DNA of 6,818 bases, taken from positions 1-6,818 of the forward strand of contig JAENVX010000231.1 in the NCBI GenBank assembly GCA_016650355.1, in the 5' to 3' direction. Numbering within the stretch: position 1 is the stretch's first letter; each line of letters begins with the position of its first letter. The translations under genes were made by a program, and so were the position numbers. Shown piece after piece: positions 1-6,256 of the stretch. The notes under the pieces are model-generated. The model searched no databases, had not been told where the DNA came from, and saw only the letters and a list, made by a program, of their open reading frames with translations. The stretch comes from Bacteroidia bacterium (GTDB lineage: Bacteria > Bacteroidota > Bacteroidia > Cytophagales > Cyclobacteriaceae).

Positions 1-1
1 A

Positions 2-82
2 CTATTAACCTCCAATATTCGTCCTCGTATTCAGGATGTGATTTATAGATCCATTTTTGAGTATTCTGCACATCATAATTAA
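2..82 (+). CDS. C-terminal end of an unrecognised upstream protein (5' partial)
   Basis: An open frame enters from the left edge and runs 26 codons to a TAA, ending in IFEYSAHHN. The peptide includes NIRPRIQDVIYRS, which has the charged and amphipathic pattern of a real protein tail. The other two frames of this stretch are less protein-like, and one is stopped by a TAG near position 48. I do not recognise the family from so short a tail. It is on the same strand as bshA, whose ATG follows 58 bases later, so the two could share a transcript, although bshA has its own promoter-like element. Confidence 0.45.
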   Translation, partial: LLTSNIRPRIQDVIYRSIFEYSAHHN

Positions 83-104
83 ATCAACCGAAACTAAAAA
101 GGGA

Positions 105-117
105 TAAACCCGGTTTA
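105..117. repeat. Short dyad TAAACC-C-GGTTTA upstream of bshA
   Basis: A perfect 6-base inverted repeat around a single central C. With a one-base centre it cannot form a normal hairpin loop, so it fits a protein-binding site better than a terminator. It ends 11 bases before the -7 element of the bshA promoter candidate, which is close to where the -33 element should be. A regulatory role is inference; a dyad of this size can arise by chance in AT-rich DNA. Confidence 0.25.
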
Positions 118-128
118 AAAGCTTAACG

Positions 129-136
129 TAACTTTG
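129..136 (+). promoter_or_regulatory. Bacteroidetes-type -7 promoter element for bshA
   Basis: TAACTTTG matches the TAnnTTTG consensus of the Bacteroidetes primary sigma factor exactly. Only four bases (TGAT) separate it from the bshA ATG, so transcription would be expected to begin at or next to the start codon, giving a leaderless or nearly leaderless message. No clear TTTG-like -33 element lies about 20 bases upstream; that zone is occupied by the TAAACC-C-GGTTTA dyad. Confidence 0.5.
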
Positions 137-140
137 TGAT

Positions 141-1283
141 ATGAAAATTGGAATTGTTTGTTATCCGACCTTTGGAGGAAGTGGTGTTGTGGCAACTGAA
201 TTGGGCAAAGCGCTTGCTCAGGAAGGTCATGAGGTTCACTTCATTACTTATTCGCAACCCAGTAGGTTGGATTTCTTAAACGAAAATCTTTTTTATCACG
301 AAGTTGAATTCCATTCTTATCCCTTGTTTGAGTATCCGCCTTACGAGCTTGCATTGGCCAGCAAGATGGTGAGCGTTGTAAAAAACGAGAAGTTGGATTT
401 GTTGCATGTTCACTACGCCATCCCCCATGCCTCGGCAGCGTATATGGCCAGACAAATTTTACAAACACATGGGATCTACATTCCAATAGTCACTACGCTT
501 CATGGGACTGATATAACCCTGGTTGGAAAAGATCCTTCTTATGAACCTGTGGTCACATTTAGTATCAATCAGTCAGATGGTGTTACAGCAGTTTCAGAAG
601 ATTTAAGAAAAGAAACATATCACTCCTTCAAGATCACAAACGAAATTGTTGTGATCCCCAACTTTATAGATTTGGCCAAGTTTAAAAAACAGAAGAAAGA
701 CCACTTTAAGAAAGCAATTTGCCCCAACAACGAGGCGTTGGTAGTGCATACTTCTAATTTTCGTAAAGTGAAACGCATCCCCGATGTGATTACTATTTTC
801 AATAATATCCAAAAAGAAATTCCAGCCAAGCTACTTATGATTGGTGATGGACCGGAACGGACACACGCGGAGACCATGTGCCGTGACTTTGATATCTGCG
901 ATAAAATTCGGTTTCTTGGAAAATTAGAAGCCGTTGAAGAAGTATTGTCTGTTGCAGATTTATTTTTAATGCCTTCAGAAAAAGAGAGTTTTGGCTTGGC
1001 TGCATTGGAAGCTATGGCCTGCGAGGTACCCGTGATCTCTTCAAACACTGGTGGTATACCAGAGCTAAACGTTCAGGGAGTAACAGGTTTTTTGAGTGAT
1101 ATTGGGGATGTAGAGGATATGACTCGTAAGGCATTGTTTGTATTAGACAAAAACAATTTGCCAAGATTCAAAGAAAACGCATTGAAGCGAGCCAAGGAAT
1201 TTGATATCAGCAACATCCTTCCAATCTATGAAAACTACTATTTGAAGGTTATGGAAAAGGCGGCTGCCCGGTTGACAGTATAA
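141..1283 (+). CDS. bshA: N-acetyl-alpha-D-glucosaminyl L-malate synthase BshA
   Basis: Retaining GT4-family glycosyltransferase that joins N-acetylglucosamine from UDP-GlcNAc to L-malate, the first step of bacillithiol synthesis, in the cytoplasm. The 380 residues are full length for BshA. The N-terminal Rossmann domain opens with MKIGIVCYPTFGGSG, a very characteristic BshA start including the glycine-rich loop at 12-15. HVHYAIPHA (89-97) and TLHGTDITLVG (119-129) are also typical of the family. In the C-terminal nucleotide-sugar domain, IGDGPER lies at 234-240 and the GT4 E-x7-E motif is E282/E290 in ESFGLAALE. The ATG at 141 gives the expected N-terminus and follows a -7 promoter element directly. 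No Shine-Dalgarno sequence is seen, as is usual in this phylum. The later enzymes, BshB (deacetylase) and BshC (cysteine ligase), are not in the window. The assignment is strong; the alternative is another GT4 transferase. Confidence 0.95.
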   Translation: MKIGIVCYPTFGGSGVVATELGKALAQEGHEVHFITYSQPSRLDFLNENLFYHEVEFHSYPLFEYPPYELALASKMVSVVKNEKLDLLHVHYAIPHASAAYMARQILQTHGIYIPIVTTLHGTDITLVGKDPSYEPVVTFSINQSDGVTAVSEDLRKETYHSFKITNEIVVIPNFIDLAKFKKQKKDHFKKAICPNNEALVVHTSNFRKVKRIPDVITIFNNIQKEIPAKLLMIGDGPERTHAETMCRDFDICDKIRFLGKLEAVEEVLSVADLFLMPSEKESFGLAALEAMACEVPVISSNTGGIPELNVQGVTGFLSDIGDVEDMTRKALFVLDKNNLPRFKENALKRAKEFDISNILPIYENYYLKVMEKAAARLTV

Positions 1284-1289
1284 AATAGG

Positions 1290-1475
1290 TCAAATTCGTT
1301 TAGGCATCAATCTTGCTATTACCTCAACAAGTTCAGCTTTACTTTTCTGATGAAATTTAAAGTGAACGAAAAGAAAAGCCCAAAAAACAACACCACAGAC
1401 AAGAGAGAAAGATAGTTCATATTCTTTACGATTACTTTTATCAAAGATGAGGGAATTGACAAAATCCAGGGGGTG
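1290..1475 (-). pseudogene. Putative 3' remnant of a convergent membrane-protein gene
   Basis: On the minus strand, 61 codons are open from just after a TAG/TAA pair to a TGA placed 7 bases beyond the bshA stop, the usual geometry of a convergent gene. The peptide looks coding: a polar part with DKSNRKEYE, a hydrophobic stretch LSFSLVCGVVFWAFLFVHF (about residues 21-39) that could span a membrane, then an amphipathic tail with KSKAELVEVIARLMPKRI. It has no ATG, so I read it as the broken 3' end of a lost gene. A second frame on this strand has an ATG and 33 codons (1420-1319), also hydrophobic, but T-rich DNA produces such peptides easily. No family is recognised. Confidence 0.3.
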
Positions 1476-1614
1476 CTATTATATAACCTCATCACAGGAG
1501 TAAGTTTTTTGTGCCTATTTCACTTTTTTTAACCATCGCACAATCATAATCCCCATTGAAGTAGAAAATCAAGAATATTCTATCATTCGGCTATATTTAG
1601 GAAAATCTTTTATC
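1476..1614. other. Rest of the bshA-protease gap: no gene seen
   Basis: Together with the minus-strand remnant this makes up the 331-base gap between bshA and the protease. I find no further coding frame, tRNA or strong hairpin here. TATATTTA at 1592-1599, 15 bases before the protease ATG, loosely resembles the TAnnTTTG -7 element, lacking only the final G, but no -33 partner is evident. It is only a weak candidate for the protease promoter. Confidence 0.3.
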
Positions 1615-3246
1615 ATGCGAAAACTGACCTTTATCCGCACTTTTTTGCTTCTTGTCATAACATTATCGCCTGCCTGGGCGCAAGAGCAAACGTCTATTCC
1701 CGCACCAAAAGACTGGTTCCTACGCGATCCCGAGCAAGATCAACTACAAGGAGTAAGCGCTGAGAAAGTTTATCAAACCTTACTTGCAGGACAGCCCTCG
1801 CGCACGGTGATCGTGGCCGTGGTGGATTCCGGGGTAGACATTGACCATGAGGATCTTAAAAATATCATCTGGGTAAATGAAGATGAAATTTCAGGAAACG
1901 GAATTGACGATGACAAGAATGGCTACATCGATGACATTCATGGTTGGAATTTTATTGGCGGAACTACTAATAATGTAAAAGAAGACACTTACGAATTGAC
2001 TCGCGAATATGTGAGGTTGAAGAAGAAATTTGAAAACGTTGAAAATGGTAAAGTCCCTAAAAAACAAAAAGCAGAATATGAACAACACTTAAAGAATAAG
2101 GACAAGTTTGAAAAACTTAAGGCAAAAAATGAACAACAATACGGCCTGTATAAAAATTTGCAAGGCAATGTTATCCTCAGCGTGGATACATTAAAGGCGA
2201 TTTTGAAAACAGATACGCTTACGCAGCAGTCCTTGCAAGATTTTAACACAACAGATCCTTCGTTGCTGTTTGCAAAGGGTTTTTTACTCAACCTTTTCAA
2301 GAATATTGGGCCGGAAGGAAGCATTGACGATTTACTGGGGCAACTAAAGGAAGCTGTAGATTATTTTGGCGTGATTGTAAATTATGGTTATAACGAAAAT
2401 TTTGACTCGCGATTAATCGTAGGTGACAACTATGCCAATCCATATGAAAAGAATTACGGGAATAATGATGTGAAGGGCCCCGACCCTGAACATGGAACGC
2501 ACGTGGCAGGCATTATTGGAGCAGATCGCAAAAATGATATTGGTATTAAAGGAATTGCCGATAACGTGAGAATCATGTCGGTTCGTACAGTGCCCAATGG
2601 TGATGAACGCGATAAAGATGTTGCCAATGCCATCTTCTATGCCGTGGACAATGGCGCTAAAATTATCAACATGAGTTTTGGGAAATCTTTCTCACCGGAA
2701 AAAATAGTAGTTGATAAGGCTGTTAAGTATGCCGAACAAAAAGGCGTACTACTTATTCATGCTGCCGGAAATGATAGCGAGAACATTGATGAGAAGAAAA
2801 ATTTTCCTTCCAGATATTATGCAGATGGTAAGGAAGCAAAAAACTGGTTGGAGATCGGTGCTTCTGCTTGGGGAAGCGATCAGGAATTTGTCGGAAGCTT
2901 TTCTAACTACGGAAAAAAATCAGTAGACTTTTTCGCTCCTGGTGTTGAAATTTATTCCACCACCCCGCATAACAATTACAAAAATCAAAGCGGAACCAGC
3001 ATGGCTAGCCCAACAGTTGCTGGCGTTGCCGCTTTACTCATGTCCTATTTTCCTGAATTATCGTACCTGGAAATAAAAGACATTCTTAAAAAATCAACTC
3101 GCAAATTTGACACCCTTGAAGTTGCAAGCCCTGGCGGATCAGGAAATGTAAAATTCAGTGAATTGAGCAATACAGGTGGACTAGTAAACGCATATGAAGC
3201 TGTGAAGATGGCCCAACTTATTAAAACCCAAAAGGGAGTGAAGTGA
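1615..3246 (+). CDS. Exported S8 (subtilisin-like) serine protease with a long insert
   Basis: Peptide-bond hydrolase acting in the periplasm or outside the cell. Residues 1-22 (MRKLT... to SPAWA, then QEQ) form a signal peptide. The catalytic triad is visible: Asp71 in VVDSGVDIDH, His293 in HGTHVAGIIGA and Ser462 in GTSMASPTVAG, with the oxyanion Asn386 in AAGND. The Asp and His are 222 residues apart, against 32 in subtilisin. The extra segment (about 115-285) contains a lysine/glutamate-rich, probably coiled-coil stretch at 125-180. ISGNGIDDDKNGYIDD (92-107) resembles a calcium-binding acidic loop common in Bacteroidetes S8 proteins. There is no separate propeptide domain of usual size and no recognisable C-terminal type IX sorting domain; the protein ends soon after the catalytic domain (543 residues). 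The alpha/beta hydrolase gene follows with a 35-base spacer, or a 4-base overlap if its GTG is used. Family assignment is secure; the substrate is unknown. Confidence 0.93.
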   Translation: MRKLTFIRTFLLLVITLSPAWAQEQTSIPAPKDWFLRDPEQDQLQGVSAEKVYQTLLAGQPSRTVIVAVVDSGVDIDHEDLKNIIWVNEDEISGNGIDDDKNGYIDDIHGWNFIGGTTNNVKEDTYELTREYVRLKKKFENVENGKVPKKQKAEYEQHLKNKDKFEKLKAKNEQQYGLYKNLQGNVILSVDTLKAILKTDTLTQQSLQDFNTTDPSLLFAKGFLLNLFKNIGPEGSIDDLLGQLKEAVDYFGVIVNYGYNENFDSRLIVGDNYANPYEKNYGNNDVKGPDPEHGTHVAGIIGADRKNDIGIKGIADNVRIMSVRTVPNGDERDKDVANAIFYAVDNGAKIINMSFGKSFSPEKIVVDKAVKYAEQKGVLLIHAAGNDSENIDEKKNFPSRYYADGKEAKNWLEIGASAWGSDQEFVGSFSNYGKKSVDFFAPGVEIYSTTPHNNYKNQSGTSMASPTVAGVAALLMSYFPELSYLEIKDILKKSTRKFDTLEVASPGGSGNVKFSELSNTGGLVNAYEAVKMAQLIKTQKGVK

Positions 3247-3281
3247 AAGATTTATCACTTTGGCAATTCATAGTAGTTAAG

Positions 3282-4016
3282 ATGAGTTACCAAATAAAAA
3301 TATTATCCTTCTTTTTACTCATGGGGCTATCCAATTTTTCATTTGGAAATAATATAACCTGGGTTTATTTTTTTTCAGGCCAAGGTTCGGACGAACGCAT
3401 CTTCGAAAAAATTAATCTCAATTCTAACTTCCAAATCGTCCATGTAAATTACCCAATCCCAAAAAAAGGAGCCACCATGGCAGAATATGCTCGCGAGATA
3501 AGTCAACAAATTGACACCTCTCAAAAATATATTTTTATTGGTGTTTCCTTAGGTGGTATGATTTGTTCGGAGTTAGCAGACTTCCTCACACCAGAAAATA
3601 TTATTGTAATATCCAGTGCTAAGTGTCGTAAAGAACTTCCTTTTCGTTATAGATTTCAAAAGTCAGTTCCTTTAAACAAAATAACTCCTAAGAAATTAAT
3701 AAAAATCGGTGCTCAGGCTCTTCAACCCATTGTAGAGCCCGATAGAAGCAAGAATAAAGACGTTTTCAAAAGCATGTTAAAAAATAAGGATGCAAAATAT
3801 TATAAGAGGACTGTCAATATGATTATCAACTGGGATCGCGAAAAGATAAATAGTAAGATAATCCATATTCATGGAACAAATGATCATACAATACCCATTC
3901 GTAATGTTCAAGTCAATTTTATAATTGATAAAGGTTCCCATATGATGACCTTGACTCGAGGAGAAGAGATAAATAATCTTATACAATCAATCCTTACAAA
4001 AGGGATACAAAATTGA
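3282..4016 (+). CDS. Exported alpha/beta hydrolase
   Basis: Predicted serine hydrolase of the alpha/beta-hydrolase fold; its substrate cannot be told from sequence. From this ATG the protein has 244 residues and begins with a clear signal peptide, MSYQIKILSFFLLMGLSNFSFG, cut near residue 22, so it is probably periplasmic or lipid-facing. The nucleophile elbow is GVSLGG with Ser89. The acid is probably Asp201 in HIHGTNDHTIPI and the base His220 in DKGSHMM. YFFSGQGSDERIF near the mature N-terminus matches the oxyanion-side loop of a Bacteroidetes hydrolase group. A GTG at 3243 is in frame and overlaps the protease stop by four bases, but it would put 13 residues before the signal peptide, so I prefer 3282. 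The close spacing suggests co-transcription with the protease. The gene looks more AT-rich than its neighbours, which could mean a different origin. Confidence 0.82.
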   Translation: MSYQIKILSFFLLMGLSNFSFGNNITWVYFFSGQGSDERIFEKINLNSNFQIVHVNYPIPKKGATMAEYAREISQQIDTSQKYIFIGVSLGGMICSELADFLTPENIIVISSAKCRKELPFRYRFQKSVPLNKITPKKLIKIGAQALQPIVEPDRSKNKDVFKSMLKNKDAKYYKRTVNMIINWDREKINSKIIHIHGTNDHTIPIRNVQVNFIIDKGSHMMTLTRGEEINNLIQSILTKGIQN

Positions 4017-4090
4017 AGATGGCTTGATACGGCAATATTCCAAGCTTTCGAAAATTCTATTTTTAAAGCAAGAAACTTCAAAGCTTTCAT

Positions 4091-4455
4091 TCTCTTCTTT
4101 TTAAACTTCTTAAAAGGGTCATAAGAAATTACGTTCTCGCCATCTTTTCCTATGTGTGCGCGTAGATAAATACTTGGATCAATCCTTTTGCTTGAACCGA
4201 TACTCTCAGGAGGAATGTCCTGTTCGCGCGACTTCAAGTTACTACGTGGCACCTGTATGCTTAAGTCCGTACTGTCTGCCAGGCTATATCTTCCAGCTAA
4301 TAATAGAGTAAAAAGTGGTGAAGGAACCTCCATTCTCCTTATCTCCATTTCTGCCCTTCATATCAAAATGTGAATTTATCTCTCAAACCGGCCGTGGTTA
4401 AATCTCTTTTCTTAAAAATAAAATTGCTCATCTGTTGGAGTGGCAAATCAATCAG
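4091..4455 (-). pseudogene. Frameshifted C-terminal remnant, possibly AsmA-like
   Basis: Protein-like sequence runs down the minus strand but changes frame at least twice. Segment 1 (4455-4366) reads LIDLPLQQMSNFIFKKRD then LTTAGLRDKFTF before a TGA at 4365-4363. Segment 2 (4364 to about 4330) continues in the next frame with DMKGRNGDKENGG. Segment 3 (about 4325-4091) is in the third frame: PLFTLLLAGRYSLADSTDLS, then IQVPRSNLKS, DPSIYLRAHIGKDGENVISY and DPFKKFKKKR. Joined, they make one sensible C-terminal region of about 120 residues. From memory, the 'IQVPxSNL ... SIYLRA ... GKDG ... YDPFKKFKKK' pattern resembles the C-terminal end of AsmA-like envelope proteins of Bacteroidetes; this is recognition, not a search result. 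Segment 3 stays open past 4091 into the hydrolase gene, but that overlap is probably accidental. The N-terminal bulk of such a gene is absent, its place being taken by the amt upstream region. Confidence 0.5.
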
Positions 4456-4508
4456 TTAATGTCTGAGAAGCACCAAATATTTGATGGTGATTGTCTCACT
4501 TTTCGAGA

Positions 4509-4532
4509 TAATGGGTCGTTTTTTACCCATTA
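4509..4532. promoter_or_regulatory. Dyad 1 upstream of amt (8-base arms)
   Basis: A perfect inverted repeat: left arm TAATGGGT (4509-4516), 8-base centre CGTTTTTT, right arm ACCCATTA (4525-4532). Its core GGGTCGTTTTTTACCC recurs 52 bases downstream with one base changed. The T tract lies inside the loop rather than after the stem, so it is not a standard intrinsic terminator. Its centre is about 164 bases before the amt ATG. I infer a binding site for a dimeric regulator. Confidence 0.5.
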
Positions 4533-4563
4533 GTTAAAATATTTATACAATTTTATATAATAA

Positions 4564-4581
4564 AGGGTCATTTTTTACCCT
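4564..4581. promoter_or_regulatory. Dyad 2 upstream of amt (copy of dyad 1)
   Basis: Arms AGGGT (4564-4568) and ACCCT (4577-4581) enclose an 8-base centre CATTTTTT. The 16-base core GGGTCATTTTTTACCC differs from dyad 1 at one position only, whereas the flanks differ, as expected of a conserved site rather than a recent duplication. The two centres are 52 bases apart, close to five turns of B-DNA, so both would face the same side of the helix. Its centre is about 112 bases before the amt ATG. Confidence 0.5.
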
Positions 4582-4615
4582 ATTTCAATCGAATTCTGTA
4601 ATAAATTCAGATAAT

Positions 4616-4632
4616 AGGTTCAAAAACTACCT
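4616..4632. promoter_or_regulatory. Weak third dyad upstream of amt
   Basis: AGGT (4616-4619) and ACCT (4629-4632) flank TCAAAAACT. Read on the other strand, the core GGTAGTTTTTGAACC resembles the two upstream copies but is imperfect and has a 9-base centre. It continues the spacing, with its centre about 51.5 bases after that of dyad 2 and about 61 bases before the amt ATG. It would overlap the -33 zone of the weak promoter candidate at 4642. On its own it would not be reported. Confidence 0.25.
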
Positions 4633-4641
4633 TATTGTTCA

Positions 4642-4649
4642 TTTATTTG
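4642..4649 (+). promoter_or_regulatory. Weak -7-like element for amt
   Basis: TTTATTTG differs from the Bacteroidetes TAnnTTTG consensus at its second base. It lies 35 bases before the amt ATG, a reasonable distance. No good TTTG-like -33 element is seen about 20 bases upstream, where the weak third dyad sits. If real, it would be an activator-dependent or weak promoter. Confidence 0.2.
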
Positions 4650-4684
4650 ATAAAAATTATAAAACTATAAAACAGTAACCACAT

Positions 4685-6022
4685 ATGAAAAAATCAATTG
4701 TCTTTCTCATTTTATTGATATCGGTTAGCATCCTGGCGATCTTCATGCCAGCGGTGCCTGGCACTATCGTTACTGATGGAATTAACTCGGGAGATGTAGC
4801 CTGGATGTTGGCAGCAACAGCCTTGGTTCTTCTTATGACACCGGGGTTGGCTTACTTCTACGGAGGTATGATCGATACTAAGAACATCATATCAACCATG
4901 TTGCAAAGTTTTATTGCCATGGGGGTAATTAGTGTACTCTGGATTGTAGTAGGATTTAGTCTTGCCTTTGGAGATTCTATCGGAGGCTTTATTGGCAATC
5001 CCACTTCTTTCTTTATGTTCCAAAACGTGTTGGATGGCAAACCTTGGTCACTGGCTCCAACTATTCCACTTGTCTTATTCGCATTCTTCCAACTTAAGTT
5101 TGCGATCATTACGCCAGCGCTTATTACAGGAACGTTTGCAGAACGCATCAAATTCAAATCCTACATTTTATTTCTGGTTTTATTTTCCTTGTTAATCTAT
5201 GCTCCGCTTGCACACTGGACGTGGCATCCTGAAGGCTTCTTGTTCAATTGGGGTGTTCTCGACTTTGCAGGCGGCACAGTAGTACATATGTCCGCAGGAT
5301 TTGCAGCCTTGGCTGCCTCCATATATTTAAGAGACAGATCAGAAAAGAAAAGTACAATTGCTCCTGCCAATATTCCATTCGTGCTTCTTGGCACGGGTCT
5401 TTTGTGGTTCGGCTGGTTTGGTTTTAATGCAGGAAGTGCATTTAGCGCAGGTACCTTAGCTGCTTCTGCTTTTGCAACAACAAATACTGCCGCAGCTGCT
5501 GCAGGGTTAGCTTGGATTCTTTTTGATGCCGCTCGTGGTAAAAAACCTTCTGCTGTTGGATTTTGTATCGGATCAGTTGTAGGACTTGTGGCGATAACAC
5601 CCGCTGCCGGTTTTGTAACTATTCCTTCAAGTTTGTTTATAGGCACATTTGCTGCCATTATCAGCAACATAGTTGTTCGTTGGAAATCCAAGACTTCTTT
5701 GGAAGATACATTGGACGTATTCCCTTGTCATGGTGTAGGTGGCGCTGTAGGTATGGTGATGACAGCTCTTCTTGCCAACACCGCTGTGAATGGTGGTAAT
5801 ACTACAGGCAATGGACTTTTCTTTGGAGATACGGTACTGTTCCTGGTTCATATCAAAGCACTTGTTATTGTAATCGGCTATGTAATGATCGGATCATTCG
5901 GCATCCTTAAACTGGTTGACTTGATCTTCAACCTGAACGTAAGCGCAAAAGAAAAAGAAGTTGGCTCTGACTTCGCTCAGCACGGGGAGAATGTCTCTTT
6001 TGATTACATAAAAGCATCGTAA
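4685..6022 (+). CDS. amt: Ammonium transporter, Amt/MEP/Rh family
   Basis: Inner-membrane channel-like transporter that brings in ammonium, working as a trimer. The 445 residues are full length. Residues 1-26 (MKKSIVFLILL... to FMPAVPG) look like a cleaved signal sequence, as in E. coli AmtB; the core of about 11 helices begins with SGDVAWMLAATALVLLMTPG. The family residues are present: conserved Asp193 and pore His201 in DFAGGTVVH, spaced by 8 as D160/H168 are in E. coli AmtB; second pore His349 in FPCHGVGG; Phe-gate region FFQLKF (F135/F139); and F247/S251 in WFGWFGFNAGS. The cytoplasmic tail has the conserved D-x-x-x-HGE type motif (SDFAQHGE), which normally works with the PII protein GlnK, yet no glnK follows here. 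A 662-base non-coding upstream region with phased dyads suggests tight control of expression, probably by nitrogen. The next gene is a porin 234 bases on. Confidence 0.96.
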   Translation: MKKSIVFLILLISVSILAIFMPAVPGTIVTDGINSGDVAWMLAATALVLLMTPGLAYFYGGMIDTKNIISTMLQSFIAMGVISVLWIVVGFSLAFGDSIGGFIGNPTSFFMFQNVLDGKPWSLAPTIPLVLFAFFQLKFAIITPALITGTFAERIKFKSYILFLVLFSLLIYAPLAHWTWHPEGFLFNWGVLDFAGGTVVHMSAGFAALAASIYLRDRSEKKSTIAPANIPFVLLGTGLLWFGWFGFNAGSAFSAGTLAASAFATTNTAAAAAGLAWILFDAARGKKPSAVGFCIGSVVGLVAITPAAGFVTIPSSLFIGTFAAIISNIVVRWKSKTSLEDTLDVFPCHGVGGAVGMVMTALLANTAVNGGNTTGNGLFFGDTVLFLVHIKALVIVIGYVMIGSFGILKLVDLIFNLNVSAKEKEVGSDFAQHGENVSFDYIKAS

Positions 6023-6153
6023 TAATTATGAAGCAGCACCGAAGGATAAAATCCAGTTCTTCCTCTAACATGCAAAACTATCATTATGAAAAAAAAATCT
6101 ACGAAATCCAATCAACCTCAAGCAGCCCATAGCGAGCCAAAGATATGGCGATT

Positions 6154-6168
6154 GAAATCCAGGATTTC
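6154..6168. repeat. Perfect inverted repeat in the amt-porin spacer
   Basis: GAAATCC and GGATTTC flank a single A. It lies in the 234-base spacer between amt and the porin, about 90 bases before the porin ATG. A one-base centre makes it more like an operator than a hairpin. The rest of the spacer (6023-6256) shows no convincing gene, no GlnK-like coding sequence and no strong terminator; only two short overlapping open frames of 34 and 30 codons are present. Confidence 0.3.
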
Positions 6169-6256
6169 GGATCACTAAACCATTTATCCCTGGTGGATGT
6201 GAGATACCCCAACAGGTAATCATAGATTATTGTTTACTTAAACCACATTAAAAATT

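Noticed and set aside
620..1048. 142-codon minus-strand open frame inside bshA
   Set aside because: It lies entirely within an intact, recognised gene and shows no family pattern; it is a shadow frame.
1284..1614. A tRNA or structured RNA in the bshA-protease gap
   Set aside because: No cloverleaf arms, T-loop sequence or strong long-range pairing could be found on either strand by eye.
3908..4348. A continuous 146-codon minus-strand frame starting with an ATG, read as an intact gene
   Set aside because: Its protein-like part covers only about 4325-4091. The rest runs antisense into the hydrolase, and the coding signal upstream of 4330 continues in other frames. It is better described as part of a frameshifted remnant.
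4509..4581. The amt upstream dyads as intrinsic terminators
   Set aside because: The T tract lies in the loop between the arms, not after the stem, and the second stem has only five pairs. Spacing and core identity fit binding sites better.
4509..4632. The repeated dyads as a CRISPR array
   Set aside because: There are only two good copies of a 16-base core, the third is degenerate, and no cas gene is nearby.
4441..4684. A sigma-54 (TGGCAC-N5-TTGC) promoter before amt
   Set aside because: A TGGCA at 4440-4445 has no TTGC partner at the correct distance, and nothing matching lies nearer the gene.
5197..5691. 164-codon minus-strand open frame inside amt
   Set aside because: It is antisense to a strongly conserved membrane protein. 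Its alanine- and proline-rich translation is what the reverse of alanine/glycine-rich helices gives. No independent signal is seen.
6028..6178. Two overlapping short + strand open frames (34 codons from 6028, 30 codons from 6086) after amt
   Set aside because: Both are short, rich in Ser/Lys/Gln and without a recognisable motif. Neither resembles GlnK. They are compatible with chance in non-coding DNA, though a small basic peptide cannot be excluded.
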